A stretch of DNA of 64,000 nt from Veillonellales bacterium (GCA_944390485.1 CALXPQ010000005.1:1-64000); one strand, 5' to 3'. Counted from the stretch's first letter, positions 52,400-61,062 are shown. Notes: generated by a model not told the origin, from the letters alone. Numbers and translations: made by a program.

Positions 52400-53296
52400 A
52401 TGAAAAAACTGTTAGTGCTGCTGCTCCTCCTGGCGGCGGCCTGGGGATTTTACGAAGGATCGGACGAGAGCGGCGCCATCCGGCCGCAGCACAGCGCGCC
52501 GGCGGAGGAAGCGGCACCGTCTTCCGGCGGACTGGGCGAATGGTTCCGCACGATCGCCGCGGGGCTCACGGGCCTGCCGCTGGAAGACCTCCTCCCCGCC
52601 GGCGGCGCGCCGCGGGAGGAGACGCCCCCGCCGCCCCGGACGGACGCGCCCGCGGAGACCGGGGACGCCCCGTCGGTCTTCCAGGACCTGCGGGACCTCA
52701 CCCATTTCCAGGACGCGCTCGAAAGCCGCCTCGACCGCTCGCGCTTCGTCCCCTCCGAAGACATCCCGCCGCTCCTGAAGCAGGCGGTGGTCGCCGCGGA
52801 GGACCGGCGCTTCTACGAGCACGGCGCCATCGACCTGATGAGCGTCGTCCGCGCGGCCGCGGCGAACTACATGGCCGGCACGACCGTGGAAGGGGGCAGC
52901 ACGCTCGCCCAGCAGACAGTGAAGAACGTCTTCCTCTCGGGAGAGCGCACCATGACGCGGAAGGTGCGCGAATTTTTCCTCGCGGTGCAGCTGGAGAAAT
53001 ACTACACGAAAGACCAGATCCTCGAGATCTATCTCAACACCATCTACTTCGGCCACGGCGCGTACGGCGTCGGCGAAGCGTGCCGCACCTATTTCGGCTG
53101 CGAGCCGAAGGACCTGACGCTCGCCCAGTGCGCGATGATCGCCGGCCTCCCGCAGGCCCCGTCGGCGTACGACCCCATCGACCATCCGGAGGAAGCAAAG
53201 AAGCGCATGTCCATCGTGCTCATGCTCATGGCCCGCGAAGGGTACATCTCCCCGGAAGAAGCGGCGAAGGCCGCCATGACCTCTCTCCTCGAATGA
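52400..53296 (+). CDS. Monofunctional GT51 peptidoglycan glycosyltransferase
   Basis: A 298-aa membrane-anchored glycosyltransferase that polymerises lipid II. After one membrane segment (residues 3-18) and a proline/alanine-rich periplasmic linker to about residue 90, the GT51 motifs follow: AAEDRRFYEHGAIDL (catalytic Glu), GGSTLAQQTVKN, RKVREFFLAVQLEK and EIYLNTIYFGHGAYGV. There is no transpeptidase domain, so it is the MtgA-like class. The ATG at 52400 follows GGGAGGCGGG. Confidence 0.9.
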   Translation: MKKLLVLLLLLAAAWGFYEGSDESGAIRPQHSAPAEEAAPSSGGLGEWFRTIAAGLTGLPLEDLLPAGGAPREETPPPPRTDAPAETGDAPSVFQDLRDLTHFQDALESRLDRSRFVPSEDIPPLLKQAVVAAEDRRFYEHGAIDLMSVVRAAAANYMAGTTVEGGSTLAQQTVKNVFLSGERTMTRKVREFFLAVQLEKYYTKDQILEIYLNTIYFGHGAYGVGEACRTYFGCEPKDLTLAQCAMIAGLPQAPSAYDPIDHPEEAKKRMSIVLMLMAREGYISPEEAAKAAMTSLLE

Positions 53297-53300
53297 ACGT

Positions 53301-53326
53301 CCGCCCGCAGAGGGCGGGATTTTTTT
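53301..53326 (+). terminator. Terminator after the GT51 gene
   Basis: CCGCCC-GCAGA-GGGCGG then T7. Confidence 0.8.
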
Positions 53327-53458
53327 GCGCCGGCACGCTGGCCGGGTAATGCCTTCAAAGCATGGACCGCCCGCGGAAAGAGGTATTGGCTATTCCCCGC
53401 CCGGTCTCCTACAATGAAATCATACAGAAACCTGTGATCTCAGAAAGGAGAATCCCCC

Positions 53459-54535
53459 ATGAAACTTTCCAGAGCTCTCTTCACCGCCCTCGTCTGCGGC
53501 GCGGCGTGCGGCCTCTTCAGCGGCGCCGCCTCCGCCGCCAATGCCGCCGTCCCGCAGCCCATGCCGCTCGCCGAGACGGGCGACCTCTCCCGTGGCGCGG
53601 ACAATTTCTACGTGAGCGATGCGCTTGATTCCGAAGTAGTGACCTTCCGCAATATTTACCAGATGAAGGTGGAGGGGACGCTCTTCACCCCGAAGGGCAT
53701 GGACCGCACGGCCCGCCTCCCCACGGTCATCGTGGGCCATCCCATGGGCGCGGTGCGCGAGCAGAGCGCCAATCTCTACGCGCAGAAGCTCGCCGAGCAG
53801 GGCTTCGTGACCCTCTCGGTGGACCTGTCCTTCTGGGGCGGCTCCGACGGCACGCCGCGGAACGCGGTGGACCCCACGGTCTACGCAGAGACCTTCAGCG
53901 CCGCCGTGGACTATCTGGACACGCTCCCCTTCGTGGATAAGGACCGCATCGGCGTCCTGGGCATCTGCGGCAGCGGCAGCTACGCCGTGGCCGAGGCGAA
54001 GATCGACCCGCGCCTGAAAGCCGTCGCCACGGTGAGCATGTACGACATGGGCAAGGCCACCCGCTCCGGCCTCCATGAGAGCCAGACCCTCGCCCAGCGG
54101 AAGGCCATCCTCGCCGAGGCGGCCGCTCAGCGCGATGCGGAGTACGCCGGCGCTCCTGCGGCTTACACGAGCGGCACGCCGGAGCACGTAGACGAGCATT
54201 CCTCGCCCATCGAGAAGGAATTCTACGACTACTACCGCACCCGCCGCGGCGCGTCGCCCCGCACGAACACCCACCCGCTCCTCACGAGCAACGTGAAGCT
54301 CATGAATTTCTATCCCTTCGCGGACATCGACACCATCTCGCCCCGGCCGCTCCTCTTCATCGCCGGGGAGGACGCGCACTCCCGTGAATTCAGCGAGGAC
54401 GCGTACCGCCTCGCCGCCGAGCCGAAAGAGCTGGTGCTCGTACCGGACGCGGGCCACGTGGACCTCTACGACCGCGTGGACGTCATCCCCTGGGAAAAAC
54501 TCTTCAATTTCTTCGGGCAGTATCTCAAGAAATAA
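53459..54535 (+). CDS. Secreted alpha/beta hydrolase (dienelactone-hydrolase-like)
   Basis: A 358-aa exported hydrolase with a signal peptide (cleavage near ASA-AN, residue 27). The fold marks are VIVGHPMGAVREQ, VDLSFWGGSDGTPRN, the nucleophile elbow GVLGICGSGSYAVAE, IAGEDAHSREF (Asp) and PDAGHVDLYD (His). The elbow reads I-C-G-S-G, so either Cys (as in dienelactone hydrolases) or Ser may be the nucleophile. GAAAGGAG precedes the ATG. It is a single-gene unit; the substrate is unknown. Confidence 0.8.
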   Translation: MKLSRALFTALVCGAACGLFSGAASAANAAVPQPMPLAETGDLSRGADNFYVSDALDSEVVTFRNIYQMKVEGTLFTPKGMDRTARLPTVIVGHPMGAVREQSANLYAQKLAEQGFVTLSVDLSFWGGSDGTPRNAVDPTVYAETFSAAVDYLDTLPFVDKDRIGVLGICGSGSYAVAEAKIDPRLKAVATVSMYDMGKATRSGLHESQTLAQRKAILAEAAAQRDAEYAGAPAAYTSGTPEHVDEHSSPIEKEFYDYYRTRRGASPRTNTHPLLTSNVKLMNFYPFADIDTISPRPLLFIAGEDAHSREFSEDAYRLAAEPKELVLVPDAGHVDLYDRVDVIPWEKLFNFFGQYLKK

Positions 54536-54551
54536 ATCTCGTCCTTTTTCC

Positions 54552-54589
54552 GGAAGCCGCCGAGCCCCTCGCCGGGCCGGCGGTTTTCC
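54552..54589 (+). terminator. Terminator after the secreted hydrolase gene
   Basis: AAGCCGCCG ... CGGCGGTTTT stem with a GC-rich loop. Confidence 0.7.
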
Positions 54590-54598
54590 GCGCGCCCG

Positions 54599-54607
54599 TG
54601 CTATAAT
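54599..54607 (+). promoter_or_regulatory. Extended -10 promoter of mnmA
   Basis: TGCTATAAT; the 80-nt leader holds the hairpin AGCGCCT-CAC-AGGCGCT. Confidence 0.5.
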
Positions 54608-54690
54608 GAAAGCGCCTCACAGGCGCTCTCCTTCGGACTTTCAATCCGCTGCGGAAGCGGGAGACTGATGGGCAGAAAGGACAGATAACT

Positions 54691-55743
54691 ATGACAGACA
54701 GAAAGAAAGTGGTGGTGGCGCTCTCGGGCGGCGTGGACTCCACGCTCACCGCGCGCCTCCTCATGGACGCGGGGTACGACGTGGCCGCCGCCACCATGCG
54801 CCAGTACGACGGGCAGGACACGTCCGACGCGGAGGCCATGGCGGCCTGGCTCGGCATCCCCCACGAGATCTTCGACGTGCGGGACGCCTACCGGGACGTG
54901 GTGCTCCGCTATTTCATCGATTCCTATGCGGCGGGCCGCACGCCCAATCCGTGCATGGTGTGCGACTTCCGCATCAAGTTCGGCCTCTTCTACGACGAGG
55001 CGCGCGCCCGCTTCGGCGCGGACTATTTCGCCACCGGCCACTACGCGCGCATCCTCTGGGACGCGGACCGGCAGAAATACGCCGTCCACAAGGGCTTCGA
55101 CGCGGCGAAGGACCAGTCCTACATGATGTACCACCTCACGCAGGACCAGCTCGCGCACATCCTCTTCCCGCTGGGCCGCTTCACGAAGCAGGAGACGCGG
55201 CGGCTCTCCGAGGAGAAAGGCCTCCCCACGTGGGACAAGGCGGAGAGCCAGGACATGTGCTTCCTCGCGGCGGGCGACTCGTACAAGGACTACCTCCGGA
55301 AGCACGCGCCGGCCATCTTCCGCCCGGGGGACATCACGGACAGAAAGGGCCGCGTGCTCAGCCGGCACCGGGGCCTCCCGTGCTACACCATCGGCCAGCG
55401 GAAAGGCCTGGGCATCGCCGCGAAGACGCCGCTCTACGTGACGGGCCTCGACGCGAAGACGAACCGCGTCATCGTCGGGCCGAACGAAGACCTCTTCCGC
55501 ACGCGCCTCCTCGCGGGGAACCTCGCCTTCACCGACGGGGCCGCGCCGGGAGAAACGTTCTCCTGCGAGGCAAAGATCCGCTACGGCATGCGCCCCGCGA
55601 AGGCTTCCGTCGCGCTCCAGCCGGACGGCCGGGCCGTGGTCTCCTTCCATGACGCCCAGCGCGCTGTCACGCCGGGGCAGTCGGTCGTCTTCTACGACGG
55701 GGACCGGCTCATCGGCGGCGGGGAGATCCTCCGCCCGCTCTGA
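54691..55743 (+). CDS. mnmA: tRNA-specific 2-thiouridylase
   Basis: MnmA (TrmU), 350 aa, adds sulfur to U34 of Glu, Gln and Lys tRNAs. The PP-loop is ALSGGVDSTLTA (residues 10-21). Both catalytic cysteines are present, in TPNPCMVCDFRIKF and SQDMCFLAAGD. DQSYMMYHL and GLPCYTIGQRKGLG are the other family blocks. The protein lacks the insertion seen after the first strand in some homologues but is otherwise full length. It is flanked by two terminators. Confidence 0.94.
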   Translation: MTDRKKVVVALSGGVDSTLTARLLMDAGYDVAAATMRQYDGQDTSDAEAMAAWLGIPHEIFDVRDAYRDVVLRYFIDSYAAGRTPNPCMVCDFRIKFGLFYDEARARFGADYFATGHYARILWDADRQKYAVHKGFDAAKDQSYMMYHLTQDQLAHILFPLGRFTKQETRRLSEEKGLPTWDKAESQDMCFLAAGDSYKDYLRKHAPAIFRPGDITDRKGRVLSRHRGLPCYTIGQRKGLGIAAKTPLYVTGLDAKTNRVIVGPNEDLFRTRLLAGNLAFTDGAAPGETFSCEAKIRYGMRPAKASVALQPDGRAVVSFHDAQRAVTPGQSVVFYDGDRLIGGGEILRPL

Positions 55744-55754
55744 CTCCCTGCGGG

Positions 55755-55780
55755 AAGCGCCCTCCGGGGCGCTTTTTTTT
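55755..55780 (+). terminator. Terminator after mnmA
   Basis: AAGCGCC-CTCC-GGGGCGCTT then T8. Confidence 0.85.
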
Positions 55781-55873
55781 GCGGAAATCCCCGGGATTTT
55801 ACACGCCTCATACACACCGCCGCTATACTGAGGACAGAACCGTCAATTTCGTTTGACAAAAAGGAGTCCGCCC

Positions 55874-56401
55874 ATGCCCTTTGAATGCTGGTTTCTCCGC
55901 TGGATGCGCCACTACACGAAGAGCCGCTTCGGCGACTGGTTCATGCCCCGCGCGACCCATCTCGGCGACTACGGCGCGCTGTGGATCGCCATGGCGCTCG
56001 TCATGCTCTTCTTCCGCCGCACGCGGCGGCCCGCGGTGCAGATGCTCCTCACGCTCGCCGTGGAGAGCCTCCTCTGCAATACGCTCCTGAAGCCGCTCAT
56101 CGGGCGGCCCCGGCCGTACGAGCTCTCCTCGAAGGTGCGTCCCCTCATCGACCCGCCCACGGACCGGTCCTTCCCCTCGGGCCACACGGCATCCTCCATC
56201 GCCGCCGCCATGAGCCTATGGCTCGCGGGCTCGCCCCTGTGGAAAGCGGCGCTCCCGGCGGCGCTCCTCATCGCATGGTCCCGCATGTACATCTGCGTGC
56301 ACTTCGTGACAGACATCCTCGGCGGCATCGGCGCGGGCCTCCTCTCCGCCGTCATGGGGGACGCCCTCATGCGGTTCATCACCCGGGACAATAAAAAATA
56401 A
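55874..56401 (+). CDS. PAP2-family membrane phosphatase
   Basis: A 175-aa membrane phosphatase, second PAP2 protein in the window. Motifs KPLIGRPRPYE, FPSGHTASS and SRMYICVHFVTD are complete. Five hydrophobic segments are visible. It likely dephosphorylates undecaprenyl diphosphate or phosphatidic acid. The ATG at 55874 follows AAAAAGGAG; a frame starting at 55853 lacks a site. It converges with folT. Confidence 0.85.
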   Translation: MPFECWFLRWMRHYTKSRFGDWFMPRATHLGDYGALWIAMALVMLFFRRTRRPAVQMLLTLAVESLLCNTLLKPLIGRPRPYELSSKVRPLIDPPTDRSFPSGHTASSIAAAMSLWLAGSPLWKAALPAALLIAWSRMYICVHFVTDILGGIGAGLLSAVMGDALMRFITRDNKK

Positions 56402-56410
56402 AAATCGCAC

Positions 56411-56445
56411 AAAAAAAGAACGGCTTCCGCCGTTCCTTTTCTTTT
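56411..56445. terminator. Bidirectional terminator between PAP2 and folT genes
   Basis: GAACGGC-TTCC-GCCGTTC with T-rich tails on both strands. Confidence 0.85.
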
Positions 56446-56446
56446 G

Positions 56447-56971
56447 TCACGAATGGCCCCGCCGCACAGCGAGGAGCCGCGCCGCCGGATCGAGCGCCCG
56501 CGCCGCCGCGCAGAAGAGCAGTACCTGCACGGGCGGCCAGAGGAGATTCTTCACGAGCCGCGGCAGGAAGAACGCCTCCCACGCCCGGCCGTAGAAGAGC
56601 GAGAGCCACATCGTCTGCAGGCCCAGATTCACGACCGCCGCCACGAGGAAGAACGCCAGCGCCGTGCGGCGCACCGTCACGGCATGGCCGTGGAGCACCG
56701 CCCCGAAGAGGAAGCCCGTGGCGAAGTCCGTCAGGAGGAATCCCGGGAAGAACGGCCCCAGCCCGAAGACCGCCGTGCCGAGGAAGCCCGCCGCGGCCGT
56801 CATGAGCCCCGCCGCCGCGCCGCCGAAGTACAGCCCGCACAGCGCGATGGGCAGGAAGCTGAAGCTCAGCCGGAGGAAGGTCGTTTGGATGGCGAAGACG
56901 AACGTGAGGAGGAGCGTCGCCGCCGTGAAGAGGCCGAGGAAGACGAAGCGCCTCGCCGAAACCGAATCCAA
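56447..56971 (-). CDS. folT: Folate ECF transporter S component
   Basis: A 174-aa membrane protein with six hydrophobic segments, fitting the substrate-binding S component of an energy-coupling-factor transporter. TFLRLSFSFLPIALCGLYFGG and LGPFFPGFLLTDFATGFLFG are the patterns of the folate-specific FolT group. The start is the TTG at 56971, with AGGAGGTG upstream. The THF riboswitch in the leader supports folate as substrate. The shared EcfA/EcfT module must be elsewhere. Confidence 0.85.
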   Translation of the reverse strand: MDSVSARRFVFLGLFTAATLLLTFVFAIQTTFLRLSFSFLPIALCGLYFGGAAAGLMTAAAGFLGTAVFGLGPFFPGFLLTDFATGFLFGAVLHGHAVTVRRTALAFFLVAAVVNLGLQTMWLSLFYGRAWEAFFLPRLVKNLLWPPVQVLLFCAAARALDPAARLLAVRRGHS

Positions 56972-57015
56972 TAAAAAACACCTCCTGTGCCCGTTCTCGC
57001 ACGCGGAGGCGCCCG

Positions 57016-57112
57016 GCAGCGGGATGCGGCGGCCGCACCGCGGGCGAAGCCCTTCGTCCCGGCGGCAAACTCCCCGTCCGCCCGGCACTTCACGCGCAGC
57101 CGCTTACTCTGC
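57016..57112 (-). promoter_or_regulatory. Tetrahydrofolate riboswitch, upstream of folT
   Basis: The leader RNA matches the THF-I aptamer as I remember its consensus: 5' GCAGAGUAAGCGG, GCGCGUGAAGUG, a GGGGAG block, GACGAAGGGCUUCGCCCGCGGUG and the closing GCAUCCCGCUGC, where the first GCAG pairs with the last CUGC. Downstream, a CCTCC (57005-57009 complement) can pair with the folT ribosome site GGAGG, so translation is the likely switch. It lies just after an extended -10. Confidence 0.8.
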
Positions 57113-57126
57113 AAAAAATTTCTTCT

Positions 57127-57135
57127 ATTATACCA
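57127..57135 (-). promoter_or_regulatory. Extended -10 promoter of folT
   Basis: Minus strand TGGTATAAT, 15 bp before the riboswitch. Confidence 0.6.
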
Positions 57136-57162
57136 CGCCTGCCCGGCCCGCGCCGGACAGCC

Positions 57163-57200
57163 AAAATCCCCCGCGCCGCGAAAGCGCAGGGGACTTTTTA
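57163..57200. terminator. Terminator hairpin, copy 1 of a direct repeat
   Basis: TCCCC-CGCGC ... GCGC-AGGGGA with T runs on both sides. Almost the same 38 bp recur at 57672-57709 in the same orientation, flanking the gene between. Confidence 0.75.
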
Positions 57201-57232
57201 TTTTTTCCGCAAGAGAACTGGTTAGCTCCCTC

Positions 57233-57559
57233 TCAGCGGTATCGAAACCATTGGACAACCAGACCTATCACGGAAAGGACCCCCAGGATCTGCAGGAGCA
57301 CAACAGCACTCGGGCGGACGAATGATATGCTGGGGAGTTTTCCCAGAACAAAAAGAAACATATACAGAGGATACCGAATATGCCGGCGAGCGGCCCATTC
57401 ATCCAGAATTCCCGCGGCAAGCAGATACAGAACCATCGCCGTAATCTGTAGAAATGAGGGGTTCCTCCAAGTCTGAAGTCCAAGAGCGATTCCCAGAATT
57501 CTCGTATAGGATTCCGCCCAATTTTTTGACGAAAGCAACGTCCTCAAAAGCGACGGCAT
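57233..57559 (-). CDS. Hypothetical membrane protein in a low-GC patch
   Basis: A 108-aa protein with three hydrophobic segments (about residues 30-50, 60-75 and 80-102) and basic ends. I do not recognise it. The ATG at 57559 follows AAAGGAGGGGC. Base composition is clearly less GC-rich than in the neighbours, and the gene lies between two near-identical terminator copies, which hints at insertion or transfer. Confidence 0.6.
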   Translation of the reverse strand: MPSLLRTLLSSKNWAESYTRILGIALGLQTWRNPSFLQITAMVLYLLAAGILDEWAARRHIRYPLYMFLFVLGKLPSISFVRPSAVVLLQILGVLSVIGLVVQWFRYR

Positions 57560-57671
57560 AAGCGCCCCTCCTTTCACTGCTTTATACACGAATTATATCA
57601 CAAAAGCTTCTAAAGATAGGTATTAAGTATTTATTTTTCATCTATAAATTCTTATCCGCTTACCCCATGAA

Positions 57672-57709
57672 AAAATCCCCCGCGCCGTGAAAGCACAGGG
57701 GATTTTATA
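57672..57709. terminator. Terminator hairpin, copy 2 of a direct repeat
   Basis: Same 38-bp element as 57163-57200 with a few changes (GCCGTG/CACA in the stem). It ends the feo operon on the minus strand. Confidence 0.75.
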
Positions 57710-57886
57710 TCATTTTCTCACAGAAGGGGTACCACGGGGCCGGCCCGCTTCCCGCCGGCATAGGCCCCGCTCGTAGTAGGGGCATTCGCAGCAGGCTCCG
57801 CGGGCTTTTTTCTTCCGCCGCCGGATGCGCCGGAGCGCCCACAGCACGTAGGCCAGCAGGAGGAGACCGATGACTGCCGCTGCCAT
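57710..57886 (-). CDS. FeoB-associated Cys-rich membrane protein
   Basis: A 58-aa protein found by translation of the gap after feoB: one membrane segment (residues 4-18), a strongly basic stretch (RRIRRRKKKARG) and a Cys cluster ACCECPYYERGLC. This is the pattern of the FeoB-associated Cys-rich family, often the third feo gene in Firmicutes. The ATG is 9 bp after the feoB stop, with GAGGCG upstream. It may bind iron or an iron-sulfur cluster beside FeoB. Confidence 0.8.
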   Translation of the reverse strand: MAAAVIGLLLLAYVLWALRRIRRRKKKARGACCECPYYERGLCRREAGRPRGTPSVRK

Positions 57887-57895
57887 GGCCGCGCC

Positions 57896-59944
57896 TCACA
57901 GGAAGAAGAGGCGGCCGATCTGGTAGACGCAGAAGGTGACCGCCCAGGCCACCGCAAGCTGGAAGCAGGCGGTAAAGCCCATCCACGCCCAGCTCCCGGA
58001 CTCCTTGCGGATGGTGGCGAGCGCCGCCGCGCAGGGGATGTAGAGCAGGCAGAAGAGCATGAGGCAGAACGCGTTGAACGGGCCGAAGCCGATGGCTTCG
58101 AGGGAGGCCGCGAAGGCCGCCATGCCCTCGGGAGAGCTGGCGTTCACCACGCCGAAGAGCACGGCGCAGCTCGAGACGACCACTTCCTTCGCGGAGATGC
58201 CCGCGATGAGCGCCACGGCGATCTGCCAGAAGCCGAGGCCGATGGGGGCGAAGACCGGCGTGAGGAATTTCCCGATGTCCGCGCCGAAGCTCTCGCTCAT
58301 GTCCGGGGAGTACCCCGCGGATCCGAAGTTGAGGAGCCCCCAGATGAGGAGCGTCGCCACGAAGATGGTGGTGCCCGCCTTGTCGAGGTAATCCTTCACC
58401 TTTTCCCACACGTAGATGGAGACGGTGCGCGCGTCGGGCAGCTTGTACTCCGGCAGCTCGATCATGAGGTAGTTCACGCTCTTCTTCCGGTCGAGCTCGT
58501 GGATGATCCACGACACGGCGATGGCCACCACGATGCCGATGAGGTACATGGAATACGCCGCGATCATCGCTTCATCGCCGAAAAACATCTCCGAGAAAAG
58601 GATGTAGATGGTGAGGCGGGCGTTGCAGCTCATGAAAGGCGTCACGAGCATGACCTTGTACCGGTCGCGCACGTTTTCCAGCGCCCGGGACGCCATGATG
58701 GCCGGCACGGTGCAGCCGAAGCCGAGGAGCATGGGGATGAAGGCCTTGCCCGAGAGACCGAGCCGGCTCATGATACCCTCCATAACGTAGGCCACGCGGG
58801 CCATGTACCCGCTGTCCTCGAGGAGCGCCAGGCACAGGAAGAGGATGAGGATATTCGGCAGGAAGGTGACGATGGTGCCCACGCCGCCGATGATGCCGTC
58901 CACCACGAGCGAGGTCATCATGTCCCCCGCATGGAGCGCCGCCAGGCCCGCCGCCGCGCCGCCGGAAATCCAGTCGATGGCCTCCTCGAAGCCGCCCTTG
59001 ATCCAGTCGCCCACGGTGAAGGTGAGGAAGAAGATCACCGCCATGATGGCGAGGAAGACGGGGATGCCCCACACGTTGCTCGTGAGCACCCGGTCGGCCC
59101 GCTCGGTGAGCATGTCCTGCTTCTCCTTGTGGAGCAGCACCTCGCCGATGACTTCGCCGATGAAATCGTATTTCTGGTTGATGATGTCCGACTCGTAGCT
59201 CCGATCCAGCACGTCCGGCAGATCCACGGGATAGTTCTCCGTGATCTCCCGGTCCCGTTCGAGGAGCTTCAGCGCGTACCACCGGTAGTTCGTGAGGCCC
59301 GGGTACTTCGCCTGGAGCGCGGGGATGATCTGGTCGATCTTGTCCTCGATGGCGTCGGAGTAGACCATGGCGTACTCGGCGTGATGGTCGTGCTGGTGCT
59401 TCGACGTCCATTTGTGGTCGTGCACGATCCGGTCCGGCTTCGTGTGGCCCACGTGGTGCACCGCCGCGTGGAGCAGCACGTCCAGCCCGCGCCGCTGCCG
59501 GGCCGACACCGGGATGACCGGGATGCCGAGCATTTCCGGCAGGCGGTGCAGGTCGAGCTCCATGCCGCGCTTCATGACGATGTCCATCATATTGAGCGCG
59601 AGCACCACGGGCTTGCCCAGCTCGAGGAGCTGGAGCGTCAGGTAGAGGCTCCGCTCGAGCGAAGACGCGTCCGCCACATTGATGATGACGTCCACGTCGC
59701 CCGACAGGATGAACTGCCGCGCCACGGTCTCTTCCATGGTGTACGACGTGAGGCTGTACGTGCCGGGCAGGTCCACCAGATGGATGTGGTAGCCGTGCGC
59801 CTGGATGGCCCCCTCCACCTTCTCCACGGTGACGCCCGGCCAGTTCGCCACCTTCAGGTTCGCGCCGGTGTACGCGTTGAACAGCGTGGTCTTGCCGCAG
59901 TTCGGATTGCCGATGAATCCGAGCGTGATCTCATTCCCTTTCAT
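57896..59944 (-). CDS. feoB: Ferrous iron transporter FeoB
   Basis: FeoB, 682 aa, the GTPase-coupled Fe2+ importer of the inner membrane. G-protein motifs GNPNCGKTT (G1), DLPGTYSL (G3) and LNMMD (G4) lie in the first 130 residues; the membrane part has two gate repeats with GFGCTVPAIMASRAL and GISAKEVVVSSCAVLFG. The C-terminal cytoplasmic tail is short, consistent with a separate Cys-rich partner. It overlaps feoA by 14 bp. Confidence 0.96.
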   Translation of the reverse strand: MKGNEITLGFIGNPNCGKTTLFNAYTGANLKVANWPGVTVEKVEGAIQAHGYHIHLVDLPGTYSLTSYTMEETVARQFILSGDVDVIINVADASSLERSLYLTLQLLELGKPVVLALNMMDIVMKRGMELDLHRLPEMLGIPVIPVSARQRRGLDVLLHAAVHHVGHTKPDRIVHDHKWTSKHQHDHHAEYAMVYSDAIEDKIDQIIPALQAKYPGLTNYRWYALKLLERDREITENYPVDLPDVLDRSYESDIINQKYDFIGEVIGEVLLHKEKQDMLTERADRVLTSNVWGIPVFLAIMAVIFFLTFTVGDWIKGGFEEAIDWISGGAAAGLAALHAGDMMTSLVVDGIIGGVGTIVTFLPNILILFLCLALLEDSGYMARVAYVMEGIMSRLGLSGKAFIPMLLGFGCTVPAIMASRALENVRDRYKVMLVTPFMSCNARLTIYILFSEMFFGDEAMIAAYSMYLIGIVVAIAVSWIIHELDRKKSVNYLMIELPEYKLPDARTVSIYVWEKVKDYLDKAGTTIFVATLLIWGLLNFGSAGYSPDMSESFGADIGKFLTPVFAPIGLGFWQIAVALIAGISAKEVVVSSCAVLFGVVNASSPEGMAAFAASLEAIGFGPFNAFCLMLFCLLYIPCAAALATIRKESGSWAWMGFTACFQLAVAWAVTFCVYQIGRLFFL

Positions 59945-60167
59945 CGCCGGCCTCCTTCACTTCGATATTCCTCGTGATATTGTAGCCCAGCGCGAAGCGG
60001 GAGCCCCGCAGCTTGATGATGAGGATGCCTTTCCCTTTCCGGTTCAGCACGGACACCGTCGCGCCATGGGTCATGCCCAGCGCCTCGAGCCGCCGCTCCA
60101 GTTCGAAAGGGAGATGCAGCACCTCGACCACATAGGCGCGGCCGATCTGTCCATCTTTCAAGAACAT
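59931..60167 (-). CDS. feoA: Ferrous iron transport protein FeoA
   Basis: FeoA, 78 aa, an SH3-like partner of FeoB. It has the expected length and the pattern LERRLEALGMTHGATVSVLNRKGKGILIIKLRGSRFALG split by short loops, ending in ITRNIEV. It is first in the feoA-feoB-Cys-rich operon. The ATG at 60167 is chosen over a frame-shifted start beside it because only this frame gives FeoA. Confidence 0.93.
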   Translation of the reverse strand: MFLKDGQIGRAYVVEVLHLPFELERRLEALGMTHGATVSVLNRKGKGILIIKLRGSRFALGYNITRNIEVKEAGDERE

Positions 60168-60224
60168 ATGTCATTCCCCTCTGTTTCCTGAAATTCTCCC
60201 TGATAGTTCTATTTCTCTTTTTTT

Positions 60225-60233
60225 ATTGTAGCA
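60225..60233 (-). promoter_or_regulatory. Extended -10 promoter of the feo operon
   Basis: Minus strand TGCTACAAT, 58 bp before feoA. No Fur box was recognised. Confidence 0.4.
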
Positions 60234-60265
60234 CCGCGCCCCGCCCCGTCAAATCGCGCGCACGC

Positions 60266-60300
60266 AAAAAGCGGAAGGGCCGGCCTTCCGCTCCTTTTTA
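60266..60300 (-). terminator. Terminator after the TauE gene
   Basis: Minus strand GCGGAAGG-CCGG-CCCTTCCGC then TTTTT. Confidence 0.85.
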
Positions 60301-61062
60301 CTGTCCCATCATTTCATAGATCGTCTTCGCGAAGAAGAGCACCAGCACGGCGAGGATGATGTGCTTCACCCCGCCCGCGCCGCGGCGGGCGAAATAGTTC
60401 GCGCCGAGGTAGTTCCCCGCGATATTGAAGCCGCCCGCGATGAGCCCCAGCGTAACCAGCACCGCGTCGTTCAGGAGAAACACCGTGAGCGCCGCCGCGT
60501 TCGTGGAGAGGTTGATCGCCTTGGCCATGCCGTTCGCCGCGGTGAGCTTCATATGCGCCGCCCCCGTGAGGAGGAGCAGCAGGAAGGTCCCCGTGCCCGG
60601 CCCGTAAAAGCCGTCGTAGAGGCCCATGAGAAAGGCACACCCCATGGCGATGGCCGCCGTGCGCCGCACGCCGTAGGGCGGCTTGTCCGTCTCGATGGAC
60701 TTCTTCGTCATCACGTACGCCGCCGTGAGGGGCAGCACTACGAGGATGATGAGCTTGAAATACGCCGGGTCGATGTAGAGCGCGATGTGCGCGCCGATGG
60801 ACGAGCCCGCGAGGGCGCACGCCACGCCGCCCGCCGCGGGCCGCCACTGGATCCAGCCGCGCCGGGCGAATTTCCACGTGGTGAGCGCCGTCCCCATGCA
60901 GGAGCTCATCTTGTTCGTGCCCAGCACGTAATGCACGGGCAGGCCGCCCATGAAATACGCCGGCAGCGAGATGAGGCCGCCCCCGCCCGCCACGGCGTCT
61001 ACAAAGCCCGCCAGGAAGACCAGCGGGCAGATGATGAGAAACTGCGTCCAGGTAATGTCCAT
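60298..61062 (-). CDS. TauE/SafE-family anion exporter
   Basis: A 254-aa membrane protein with about eight hydrophobic segments in two repeats. FLAGFVDAVAGGGGLISLPAYF at the N-terminus and GLYDGFYGPGTGTFLLLLL in the second half are the paired G-G-G-G/GPG motifs of the TauE/SafE (sulfite exporter, DUF81) family. Substrates in the family are sulfite, sulfonates or other organic anions; none can be fixed here. The stop codon lies inside its terminator. Confidence 0.88.
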   Translation of the reverse strand: MDITWTQFLIICPLVFLAGFVDAVAGGGGLISLPAYFMGGLPVHYVLGTNKMSSCMGTALTTWKFARRGWIQWRPAAGGVACALAGSSIGAHIALYIDPAYFKLIILVVLPLTAAYVMTKKSIETDKPPYGVRRTAAIAMGCAFLMGLYDGFYGPGTGTFLLLLLTGAAHMKLTAANGMAKAINLSTNAAALTVFLLNDAVLVTLGLIAGGFNIAGNYLGANYFARRGAGGVKHIILAVLVLFFAKTIYEMMGQ

